Source: Dehalococcoidia bacterium (GTDB lineage Bacteria; Chloroflexota; Dehalococcoidia; GIF9; AB-539-J10). Taken from it: DNA of 38,629 bases. The position numbers and the translations under genes were made by a program. The stretch lies in the NCBI GenBank assembly GCA_021162545.1, contig JAGGYM010000065.1, positions 1 to 38,629 on the forward strand, read 5' to 3'. Numbering within the stretch: the first letter of the stretch is position 1; each line of letters begins with the position of its first letter. Under the pieces are notes generated by a model that worked only from the letters and a program-made list of their open reading frames with translations, searched no databases and was not told the origin of the DNA. Positions 7,559-16,754 of the stretch are shown here, in pieces.

Positions 7559-8713
7559 TTACCTCCCAAAGATGATTACATTCGGATATGTGCCGACGCC
7601 ACCCACATTTTGAGCCAGCCCCACTTTAGCGCCTGCAACCTGGGTCTCTCCTGCTTCCCCTCTAAGCTGTTTCACTATCGTTCTAACCTGAGAACCACCA
7701 GTAGCCCCTATGGGGTGACCTTTGGAGAGAAGGCCTCCGTCAACATTAACGGGAATTTTGCCATCATGATAGGTCGCCTTGTCTTCTACCAGCTTGGGAC
7801 CTTCTCCAGGTTTGGCAAAACCCAGGTCCTCATAAGCCAGGATTTCCGATATGGTGAAGCAATCATGTACCTCGGCCACATTTATGTCCTCGGGGCCCAG
7901 GCCCGCCATCTCATAGGCCGTCTTTGCCGCTTCTCTGGTGGCGAGGAAGCTGGTGTTGGAACCTCTAACGCTCCAATTCAGTTCAGCTGTCGCTGCGCCC
8001 ACACCAAGGACCCAAACGGGCTTACTGGTATATTTCTTCGCTTTAGCAGCGCTGGCAAGGATGACACATGAAGCTCCATCGGCATTGGCGCAACAATCAA
8101 ACTTCTTGAGAGGGCTGCAAATCACATCTGAGTTCATTATTTCTTCAAGGCTCAACACCTTTTTGTAATTAGCCTTGGGGTTCAGAGCACCATAGTGGGA
8201 ATTTTTAACCCTTACCTTTGCCAGCTGTTCTTCTGTCGCCCCGTATTTATGCAGGTAAGCCTGGGCATACAGCGCATGTCCCGCAGGCATGGTCGTTCCA
8301 AAGGGAGAACTGAACATGGTATCATCTCCCCTCCCCATCACCTCCGCAGCGTCGCGCGAAGACAGCTCCGACATCTTCTGAAAACCTATCATCACGATGA
8401 TGTCGTGAACCCCCGCCTTTATCATGGAATACGCTACCCTCACTCCCGTCGTACCTGCAGAACAAACGCTCTCCACATAAAAGGCAGGGCTTGGCGTCAA
8501 TCCCAGGTATTCTGATATCAGTGCTGCTGGCGTTCGTTGCTTATCATATTCTGGGGCAGAGGCAATAATCAAGGCGTCTATATCCTTGGGAGAAAGGTCC
8601 AGCCCTTCCACTGCCTCCCTGTACGCCTCAAAGCAAAGCTCTCTGATAGAGACCCCGCAATTACGGGTAAATGCGGTTTGCCCCACACCGATAACTGCAA
8701 CTTCTTCTTTCAT
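7559..8713 (-). CDS. SCP2-type thiolase / acetyl-CoA acetyltransferase
   Basis: 384 residues, cytoplasmic, of the SCP-x/archaeal thiolase branch. It probably cleaves 3-oxoacyl-CoA or condenses acetyl-CoA. The nucleophilic cysteine C84 is in VESVCSAGTTG, a histidine H283 in EVHDCFTI, and the second active-site histidine H333 in GGLLSKGHPIGATGG. With these residues present it should be a true thiolase rather than a Ltp2-like aldolase. The start follows AGGAGGTAA. It is the first gene of the operon thiolase-DUF35-BamA-like, with its own promoter at 8743-8771. Context suggests it works on the open-chain acyl-CoA produced downstream of the BamA-like step; substrate is inferred only. Confidence 0.87.
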   Translation of the reverse strand: MKEEVAVIGVGQTAFTRNCGVSIRELCFEAYREAVEGLDLSPKDIDALIIASAPEYDKQRTPAALISEYLGLTPSPAFYVESVCSAGTTGVRVAYSMIKAGVHDIIVMIGFQKMSELSSRDAAEVMGRGDDTMFSSPFGTTMPAGHALYAQAYLHKYGATEEQLAKVRVKNSHYGALNPKANYKKVLSLEEIMNSDVICSPLKKFDCCANADGASCVILASAAKAKKYTSKPVWVLGVGAATAELNWSVRGSNTSFLATREAAKTAYEMAGLGPEDINVAEVHDCFTISEILAYEDLGFAKPGEGPKLVEDKATYHDGKIPVNVDGGLLSKGHPIGATGGSQVRTIVKQLRGEAGETQVAGAKVGLAQNVGGVGTYPNVIIFGR

Positions 8714-8742
8714 GGGTTACCTCCTGTGCAAGATTTGCAGTT

Positions 8743-8771
8743 ATCCTAGCATGACTGAAAATTCCAGACAA
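8743..8771 (-). promoter_or_regulatory. Promoter of the thiolase-DUF35-BamA operon
   Basis: Read on the minus strand: TTGTCT (8771-8766), a 17-base spacer, TAGGAT (8748-8743) preceded by TGC, which gives an extended -10. Transcription would begin near 8736, about 22 bases before the ATG at 8713, with AGGAGG in the leader. Confidence 0.65.
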
Positions 8772-8843
8772 GTTGCGCGTACGGTACAAACGAGGAGGCT
8801 CTACGACACTTGCAGCCACTCGCGTTGTATTAAAAAATATCCC

Positions 8844-8891
8844 GGGGGAGTATCGTTCCAGGACTTTTTTCAGGACTCGAAGAGCTCCCCC
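8844..8891 (-). terminator. Probable terminator of fmt
   Basis: On the minus strand GGGGGAG (8891-8885) pairs with CTCCCCC (8850-8844) around a 34-base loop with partial internal pairing. GGGATATTTTTT follows. The long loop makes it less certain than a compact hairpin. The rest of the 197-base fmt-thiolase spacer holds only the thiolase promoter. Confidence 0.5.
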
Positions 8892-8910
8892 AGCAGGCAA
8901 ATTAAGTGGT

Positions 8911-9849
8911 TCAGGGCAAAACAGAGCCAATGAAATCTCTTCTTCCCAAGATGAAATCCTTGATGGACACACTCCTTTTCCCCTCTATCTGAAGTTCACG
9001 GAGCCCCAGAACGCCCTCTCTCACGATCACGCCAGCTCGCACTGGTTCCGGCAGAGCCACCACTTCCCCTATCCTGCCCTCTGCCACACTGCCAAGAGGG
9101 ATAACTTTAGCAACTTTGAGGCGCTTCCCCTTCCAGTAAGTATAACAGCCCGGCCAGGGATTATACGCTCTGACGCGACGCCAGAGCTCTTCCGCACACA
9201 GGTGCCAGTCCATCTTCCCTTCGCCACCGGATATCAACGCACTATAGGTAGCCTGAGCCCCATCCTGCGCTCTCGCTTCGATCTCACCTGCAATCCACCC
9301 GGGCAAAGTTTCCCTCAAAAGTTCACCGCCCACGCTGGCCAGCTCAGATGCAAGAACTCCGGCATCACTTTCAGGAGATATGTCAACTGCTCTTTGAGCT
9401 ATAATCGGCCCGCTGTCCAGGCCCTCATCCATCAACATGATGGTAACGCCCGTAGTTCGATCCCCGCAGAGAATGGCGTGGACAACGGGAGACGGCCCCC
9501 GGTGTAAGGGTAACAGCGAAGGATGTACGTTGAGACATCCGTACCTGGGGAGAGACAATAATTCTCCGGGCAGAAGCTGTCCAAAAGCCGCTACCGCAAT
9601 CAAGTCAGGCTCCAATTCAGCTATACCTCTGAGCACTTCTGCCGACTTCAGAGTTTCTGGTTGAACAACGGTGATGCCGTACCCCATGGCAAATTCTTTC
9701 ACCGGAGGCGAGACAAACTTTTGCCCCCTGCCCGCTCGCTTATCAGGTTGGGTATAGACAGCCACCACTTCACAGGAACTATGGAGCAAGGACGCCAGCA
9801 CGGAGACGGCAAAATCTGGAACACCCATGAAAATGAGGCGGACGGACAT
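8911..9849 (-). CDS. fmt: Methionyl-tRNA formyltransferase
   Basis: 312 residues. Transfers a formyl group from 10-formyltetrahydrofolate to Met-tRNAfMet for initiation of translation. The N-terminal formyltransferase domain starts MSVRLIFMGVPDFAVSVL. The catalytic triad is N107 and H109 (LNVHPSLLP) and D145 (DEGLDSGPI), aligned with Asn106, His108 and Asp144 of E. coli when ATG 9849 is used; this fixes my start choice. An ATG at 9876 would add nine residues (MKKRGQNFF) with no ribosome binding site. For 9849 only a distant AAGGGG is seen. In the family's SLLPxxRG motif this protein reads SLLPLHRGPSP. The C-terminal OB-like domain (AYNPWPGCYTYWKGKRLKV) is present. Divergent from dnaA; the two starts lie about 150 bases apart and the spacer shows no clear promoter. 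Confidence 0.92.
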   Translation of the reverse strand: MSVRLIFMGVPDFAVSVLASLLHSSCEVVAVYTQPDKRAGRGQKFVSPPVKEFAMGYGITVVQPETLKSAEVLRGIAELEPDLIAVAAFGQLLPGELLSLPRYGCLNVHPSLLPLHRGPSPVVHAILCGDRTTGVTIMLMDEGLDSGPIIAQRAVDISPESDAGVLASELASVGGELLRETLPGWIAGEIEARAQDGAQATYSALISGGEGKMDWHLCAEELWRRVRAYNPWPGCYTYWKGKRLKVAKVIPLGSVAEGRIGEVVALPEPVRAGVIVREGVLGLRELQIEGKRSVSIKDFILGRRDFIGSVLP

Positions 9850-9996
9850 AAAAAAATTTTGGCCCCTTTTTTTCATTATGTCAAAGATTCCCTAGATAAC
9901 CCTCTGGCATCTTTATAAAATAGTACCCGTGATTTTAACTCCCACCGCGTTTTTTTCTACCCTTCTGCGAGCCATCAGCCAATAAGAAGAGGTTTT

Positions 9997-11334
9997 ATGG
10001 GGAGGAAATTGGAGTCAGCCAGAGATATTTGGGTAAGAGTTTTAGGCGAGCTTCAGGTCCAGGTCAACAAAGCAAACTATAATACCTGGCTCAGAGATAG
10101 CGAAGGCATAAGCTACGAAGATAATGTATTCGTAGTTAGTGTTCCCAATGTATTCATAGCTGAATGGGTCTCTCAACGCCTCAGCTCCCTGATCGAAAAA
10201 TCCCTGAGCAACATAGTGGGGAGCGATGTCAGCATACAAATTGAAGTGCGCTGCCATGAGCCGAAACGGGCTGAACCCCCCATCTGTTCCTATCAGACCG
10301 ATGGGGGCACAAGCAGCAAGATTAGAAAGCGTGGATTTAATCCCAGATATACCTTCGACAACCTCGTCGTCAGCGATTACAATCACCTGGCAGTTACTGC
10401 CGCCAGAGAAGCGGTGGATTATCCAGGACAGGCCTATAATCCCCTCTACATCTATAGTGACACCGGCCAGGGGAAAACCCACCTCCTGCATGCCATTGGG
10501 CAGGAGGCAAAAAGCAAAGGGATAAAGGCAATTTATATAGCCGCAGAGAGTTTCACCAGCGAATTCGTCCTGGCCGTAAGGCAAAAAGAAGTTGAAGCCT
10601 TCCGTAGCAAATTCAGGGACGTACAAATTGTGCTATTTGACGATATGCAATTTATCTGCGATAAGAAGCAGTGTCTGCAGTGTTTTTTGCAAATATTTAA
10701 GGAGTTATACAGCAACGAGCAGCAAATTGTCATTACCGCTGATTGCCATCCCAGAGAGGTGTCTTCTCTGGACGATAAGTTAAAATCACGGTTGCAATCA
10801 GGGTTAGTGACCTCTATCTCATGCCCCGATTTCGAAACGCGCCTGGAGATACTGCACGCCAAGGCAGAAGCGCTCGAAGTGGCAGTTACAGAGGAAGCGC
10901 TTCAAATTATAGCGGGAAAAACACAGGGCAGCATCCGCGAGCTTGAGGGGGCACTGACCTATTGTGCCACCCAGGCCAGATTGAGCGGAACTGACATCAC
11001 CAAACAAACAGTTAACAATTTCTTAACAGGAAATAACAACAACCACGGTGACTCCATAATCAGTACAGTGGTCAACTACTTCAACCTTCCAGCGGAAGAG
11101 ATAAAGGGCCGGAAGAGAAGCAAGGAGGTGGTCCTAGCTCGGCACATCGTGATGTATCTCATGAGAGAAGAAAACGGCAGCTCCTTTACAGAAATAGGCA
11201 GGACGCTGGGAAACAGGAATCACGCCACAGCTATTTACGGTTACAACAAAATAGCCAGCGAATTGAATATCAACTCCACTTTATGCCAGCAAATCGCTTA
11301 TATTCGAGAACAGCTCAGGCCGCATAAATTTTAA
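9997..11334 (+). CDS. dnaA: Chromosomal replication initiator DnaA (divergent)
   Basis: 445 residues with all four DnaA domains: domain I (DIWVRVLGELQVQVNKANYN), a short linker, the AAA+ domain beginning FNPRYTFDNLVVSDYNHLA, and the C-terminal DNA-binding domain. The P-loop is S154-D-T-G-Q-G-K160-T161 where most DnaA proteins have GGTGLGKT or similar. Walker B is VLFDDMQFI (D215, D216). The arginine-finger region is LKSRLQSGL. In domain IV the signature usually GGRDHTTV reads GNRNHATA (405-412), so the base-reading Asp and first Thr are replaced by Asn and Ala. AGAGG precedes the ATG with rather short spacing. The AT-rich spacer to obg follows. It is clearly DnaA by architecture and length; the changes may shift the recognised DnaA box. 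Confidence 0.93.
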   Translation: MGRKLESARDIWVRVLGELQVQVNKANYNTWLRDSEGISYEDNVFVVSVPNVFIAEWVSQRLSSLIEKSLSNIVGSDVSIQIEVRCHEPKRAEPPICSYQTDGGTSSKIRKRGFNPRYTFDNLVVSDYNHLAVTAAREAVDYPGQAYNPLYIYSDTGQGKTHLLHAIGQEAKSKGIKAIYIAAESFTSEFVLAVRQKEVEAFRSKFRDVQIVLFDDMQFICDKKQCLQCFLQIFKELYSNEQQIVITADCHPREVSSLDDKLKSRLQSGLVTSISCPDFETRLEILHAKAEALEVAVTEEALQIIAGKTQGSIRELEGALTYCATQARLSGTDITKQTVNNFLTGNNNNHGDSIISTVVNYFNLPAEEIKGRKRSKEVVLARHIVMYLMREENGSSFTEIGRTLGNRNHATAIYGYNKIASELNINSTLCQQIAYIREQLRPHKF

Positions 11335-11576
11335 TCCCTTCCCCCCGTGGAGAATGCCTGCTCACCCGGGAAAAGCATCTTTAATTCTGATGCGAGGCCA
11401 TGTTAATAGATTGTTAATCTATCCATCTGTTTCTGGTAAAATAACCTCTTTACTATTTATATCCCGGTAGCTATCTGCAAAATTCAGCCTAAAAGCTGCC
11501 TAATTAATATAATTATTCTTATAGTTATATATAATTAATAAGAGTTAATAAGAGAAAATAAAGTAAGAGTATTATT
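11335..11576. other. Candidate replication origin region (dnaA-obg spacer)
   Basis: A 242-base gene-free stretch directly after dnaA. Its last 76 bases (11501-11576) contain only 9 G or C and could be a DNA-unwinding element. It also holds GCATC/GATGC (11375-11393) and a perfect inverted repeat ATAGATT-GTT-AATCTAT (11406-11422). I found no exact TTATNCACA DnaA box in either orientation. Being next to dnaA is typical of origins but not proof. Confidence 0.4.
11535..11554 (+). repeat. Tandem 10-mer in AT-rich spacer
   Basis: TTAATAAGAG occurs twice head to tail (11535-11544 and 11545-11554), and TAAGAG recurs at 11564-11569. It lies in the most AT-rich part of the dnaA-obg spacer. Confidence 0.6.
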
Positions 11577-12632
11577 ATGATAATAAGCACCAGAATCAAT
11601 ATTAAAAGTGGTAGTGGTGGAAGGGGGCTTGTTAAATTTCACCATGAAAAGTATATCCCTCTTGGTGGACCTGATGGAGGTGATGGTGGGAAGGGAGGAG
11701 ATGTTTTTTTCCAAGCCAGTGACAGCGTGACAGATCTGGGAATAATAAAGCATCTTGCGGAATTCTCTGCGGAGGATGGGGAAGAAGGCGGTGGCAATAA
11801 TAGACACGGTCGAAATGGTAAGGATGCGATTCTCCTGGTGCCTAGAGGAACTGCGGTTTTAGAGGTAGCTAATTCAGGGGAAGGGCATTTGGTGGCTGAC
11901 CTGGTCGATAATGGGGACAAAATTATAGTAGCAAAGGGTGGGCGTGGGGGGATGGGTAATTCTCGGTTTGCCAGCGCGGTAAACCAGGCTCCGGAAACGG
12001 CTACCGAAGGAGAGAAGGGAGAGAGAAAGGTTTTCCTGCTTGAGATAAAGCTCCCTACGGATGTTTGTATCATCGGTTTGGCTAATGCAGGCAAGTCCAC
12101 TTTGCTTGCTGCCGTATCACTAGCCAGACCAAAAGTAGCTGAATATCCCTTTACTACACGACAACCCGTGCTGGGAGCAATTCAGGATATCAAAAGAAAC
12201 TTTATCATTGCAGAGATACCATCTCTGGTGAAAGGTGCTCATGATGGTAAGGGCTTGGGGAACGATTTCCTCTGCCATGTGGAGAGGACCAGGTTGATCA
12301 TTTACCTGCTGGATGGAACCTCTCATGATATTCGCAGTGACTGGGCTGTGTTGAGAGAGGAATTGTTCTTGTATCGTCCTGACTTGCTGCGCAAACCCAT
12401 GGTGGTTGCCATCAACAAGATAGACCTGGCACAGGTAAGGAAGCGTCTGCCTGAAATAAAGCGGAGCCTTAGCTCGTTGGGAGTGTCTCTTTTCTATGTT
12501 GCGGCTGCCACTGGAGAGGGTGTTCAGGATCTATTTCTGAAGGTCAGAGAAATTATCGAGGGAGCAGATCAATCAAAAGAGGAGGAATTGCTATCACAGG
12601 TGGCGGTATTTCATCCTAGGCCTAAGAGGTAA
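11577..12632 (+). CDS. obg: Obg family GTPase (lacking OCT domain)
   Basis: 351 residues. Obg GTPases act in 50S ribosome assembly and stress control. The Gly-rich Obg fold is intact (GGPDGGDGGKGGDV at 30-43, KGGRGGMGNSRF near 120-131). The G domain has G1 GLANAGKS (167-174), G2 YPFTT (190-194), G4 NKID (280-283) and G5 AAATGEG. The G3 motif, normally D-x-P-G in this family, is E213-I-P-S216 (IIAEIPSLVKGAHDGKGLG), so both the Mg2+-linked Asp and the gamma-phosphate Gly are changed. The protein stops right after the G domain (VFHPRPKR), where many Obg proteins continue into the OCT domain; nadD follows 4 bases on. Only a weak ribosome binding site is visible. Still a confident Obg by fold. Confidence 0.9.
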   Translation: MIISTRINIKSGSGGRGLVKFHHEKYIPLGGPDGGDGGKGGDVFFQASDSVTDLGIIKHLAEFSAEDGEEGGGNNRHGRNGKDAILLVPRGTAVLEVANSGEGHLVADLVDNGDKIIVAKGGRGGMGNSRFASAVNQAPETATEGEKGERKVFLLEIKLPTDVCIIGLANAGKSTLLAAVSLARPKVAEYPFTTRQPVLGAIQDIKRNFIIAEIPSLVKGAHDGKGLGNDFLCHVERTRLIIYLLDGTSHDIRSDWAVLREELFLYRPDLLRKPMVVAINKIDLAQVRKRLPEIKRSLSSLGVSLFYVAAATGEGVQDLFLKVREIIEGADQSKEEELLSQVAVFHPRPKR

Positions 12633-12636
12633 AGCA

Positions 12637-15188
<2,552 letters not shown>

Positions 15189-15284
15189 TAAATGCCGTTC
15201 TTCGCGTTTTGCTCTACAGGGGGCGCGCTGTGAGCCTTATCGCGAGCGAGGGCGTCGCTGCCCTTTGCTATCGGGCAGGAGAAG

Positions 15285-16574
15285 TTATGTATCGCCGGGA
15301 GACTGACCGCGTTCCAGTGCCCGTGTTTGCCTGAGCGTTGCTACTACCTGGCTTAGCGGAACGAGCCTTTGTTCCCCGCTCTTCATGTCTCGCAACATGG
15401 CAGTTCGGCTTTTCATTTCCTCTTCGCCCAGGATGACTGTGTAGCTGCTGCCACGCGCATTGGCCTGTTTTAACTGGGACTTCAAGCTCTTATTGCCGGC
15501 AGATTCCATGGTGGCGATCTCCGCTCCCCGTAGCACGGAAGCGAGCTTCAGGGATTCTTTCCTCGCTTCTGCTCCCAGGGAAGCGAGGAAAACAGTAATA
15601 TGAGGGGAGGGCGGTACGTTTACCTGTTGTTCCCGCAGGTTTGAAATCAGTCTCTCGATTCCGGCTGCAAAACCAACTCCGGCAGTTGGTTTTGCTCCTA
15701 GGGCCTCAATGAGGTCGTCGTATCGACCTCCTCCTCCCAGGGCGCCTTGAGATGTTTCCTCCTGAGGCTGGACTTCAAAGACCGTCCGGGTGTAGTAATC
15801 CAGACCACGCACCAGCCTGTGGTTGAGGAGGAAGGGCGTCTTCAGGATATTCAGGCATTCCTGAAGGCTTTCAAAGTGGGCTAGGCAGTCGGGGCAGAGA
15901 AAGGCTGTTGTTCTGGGTGCTGCTTCAGCTATTTCCTGGCAGTGGCGCTTTTTACAATCCAGCAGGCGCAGGGGGTTTCTCTCTAGCCGGGCTTTGCAGT
16001 CCGGGCAAAGCTCTCCTTCGAAGCTGGCATAATATCGCTTTAATGCTGATACGTACCCTGGCCTGCAGGTCCTGCAACCGATGCTGTTGAGGTGGATGGA
16101 GAAATCCCGAAGGCCCAGCGAGAGGAGAAAGCGTTGTGCCATTTCTATTATCTCGGCGTCAAGGAAGGGACTGGCATCGCCGATGGCCTCAAAACCAAAC
16201 TGGTGATGCTGGCGGTAGCGCCCTGCCTGAGGACGCTCATACCTGAAGGAGGCGCCGATGTAATAGAGCTTTACTGGCTGGGGCAAGTTAAACAATCCGT
16301 GTTCCAGGTAAGCACGGCAAACGGGTGCCGTTCCTTCCGGTCTTAAAGCCAGTTCCTGCCCTCCTCTATCCTTGAAGATGTACATTTCTTTATCGACGAT
16401 GTCCGTTCCCCCGGCTACCGCATGGGTAAAGAGTCCGGCATCCTCGATCACAGGCGTATTCAGGGGCTGATAGCCATAAAGATCGCAAACGGACGCGGCC
16501 TTTTCTTTTACATATTTCCAGAGCGGTTGCTCTGGGGGCAGAATGTCTGACATGCCACGAGGCGCTTTATACAA
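15285..16574 (-). CDS. hisS: Histidyl-tRNA synthetase
   Basis: 429 residues, class II synthetase that charges tRNAHis. N-terminal KAPRGMSDILPPEQ, motif 2 YIGASFRYERPQAGRYRQHH, the histidine-binding motif LVRGLDYYTRTVFEV, motif 3 GVGFAAGIERL, and a C-terminal anticodon-binding domain. Cysteines occur in pairs in the insertion domain (GCRTC, CPDC, LDCKKRHC, CPDC), common in HisRS of Gram-positive-like and Chloroflexi lineages and possibly zinc-binding. The start is TTG at 16574, supported by AAGGAA 8 bases upstream and by the family N-terminus; the ATG seven codons inside would remove the conserved KAPRG. It has its own promoter (16612-16641) and precedes gyrB by 119 bases. Confidence 0.94.
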   Translation of the reverse strand: MYKAPRGMSDILPPEQPLWKYVKEKAASVCDLYGYQPLNTPVIEDAGLFTHAVAGGTDIVDKEMYIFKDRGGQELALRPEGTAPVCRAYLEHGLFNLPQPVKLYYIGASFRYERPQAGRYRQHHQFGFEAIGDASPFLDAEIIEMAQRFLLSLGLRDFSIHLNSIGCRTCRPGYVSALKRYYASFEGELCPDCKARLERNPLRLLDCKKRHCQEIAEAAPRTTAFLCPDCLAHFESLQECLNILKTPFLLNHRLVRGLDYYTRTVFEVQPQEETSQGALGGGGRYDDLIEALGAKPTAGVGFAAGIERLISNLREQQVNVPPSPHITVFLASLGAEARKESLKLASVLRGAEIATMESAGNKSLKSQLKQANARGSSYTVILGEEEMKSRTAMLRDMKSGEQRLVPLSQVVATLRQTRALERGQSPGDT

Positions 16575-16611
16575 AGAAAATTTCCTTCTTAGACGGATAC
16601 TTCACCTGATG

Positions 16612-16641
16612 ATTATATCTAAAATGCCGCGGGATGAACAA
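16612..16641 (-). promoter_or_regulatory. Promoter of hisS
   Basis: On the minus strand TTGTTC (16641-16636), 18-base spacer, perfect TATAAT (16617-16612). Transcription would start near 16605, leaving a leader of about 30 bases that contains AAGGAA. Confidence 0.65.
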
Positions 16642-16714
16642 TTCAACCTGCTATTTCGCAGTGAACGGAAGGCTACAGGGGGGCGTCTCTCTTCTGGGGG
16701 AAGGGGTTCGCGAT

Positions 16715-16743
16715 TTGTCTTAGCCTCCTTCTTGCGGTATTAT
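16715..16743 (+). promoter_or_regulatory. Promoter of relA/spoT
   Basis: TTGTCT (16715-16720), exactly 17 bases, TATTAT (16738-16743). The ATG at 16755 is only 11 bases beyond. GGAG (16744-16747) sits where a ribosome binding site should be, yet the predicted start of transcription (about 16750) lies after it. Either the transcript is nearly leaderless or another promoter is used. Confidence 0.5.
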
Positions 16744-16754
16744 GGAGTTGACGT

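Noticed and set aside
6968-8071. Long open frame on the plus strand opposite the BamA-like, DUF35 and thiolase genes
   Set aside because: The minus strand carries three clear protein families with ribosome binding sites; the plus frame has no recognisable domain.
8844-8891. Possible tRNA because of TTCGAGTCC on the minus strand
   Set aside because: No acceptor stem, anticodon arm or D-loop can be formed; it fits better as an imperfect terminator stem.
11375-11422. Hairpins after dnaA as intrinsic terminators
   Set aside because: Neither stem is followed by a T-run; kept only as part of the candidate origin region.
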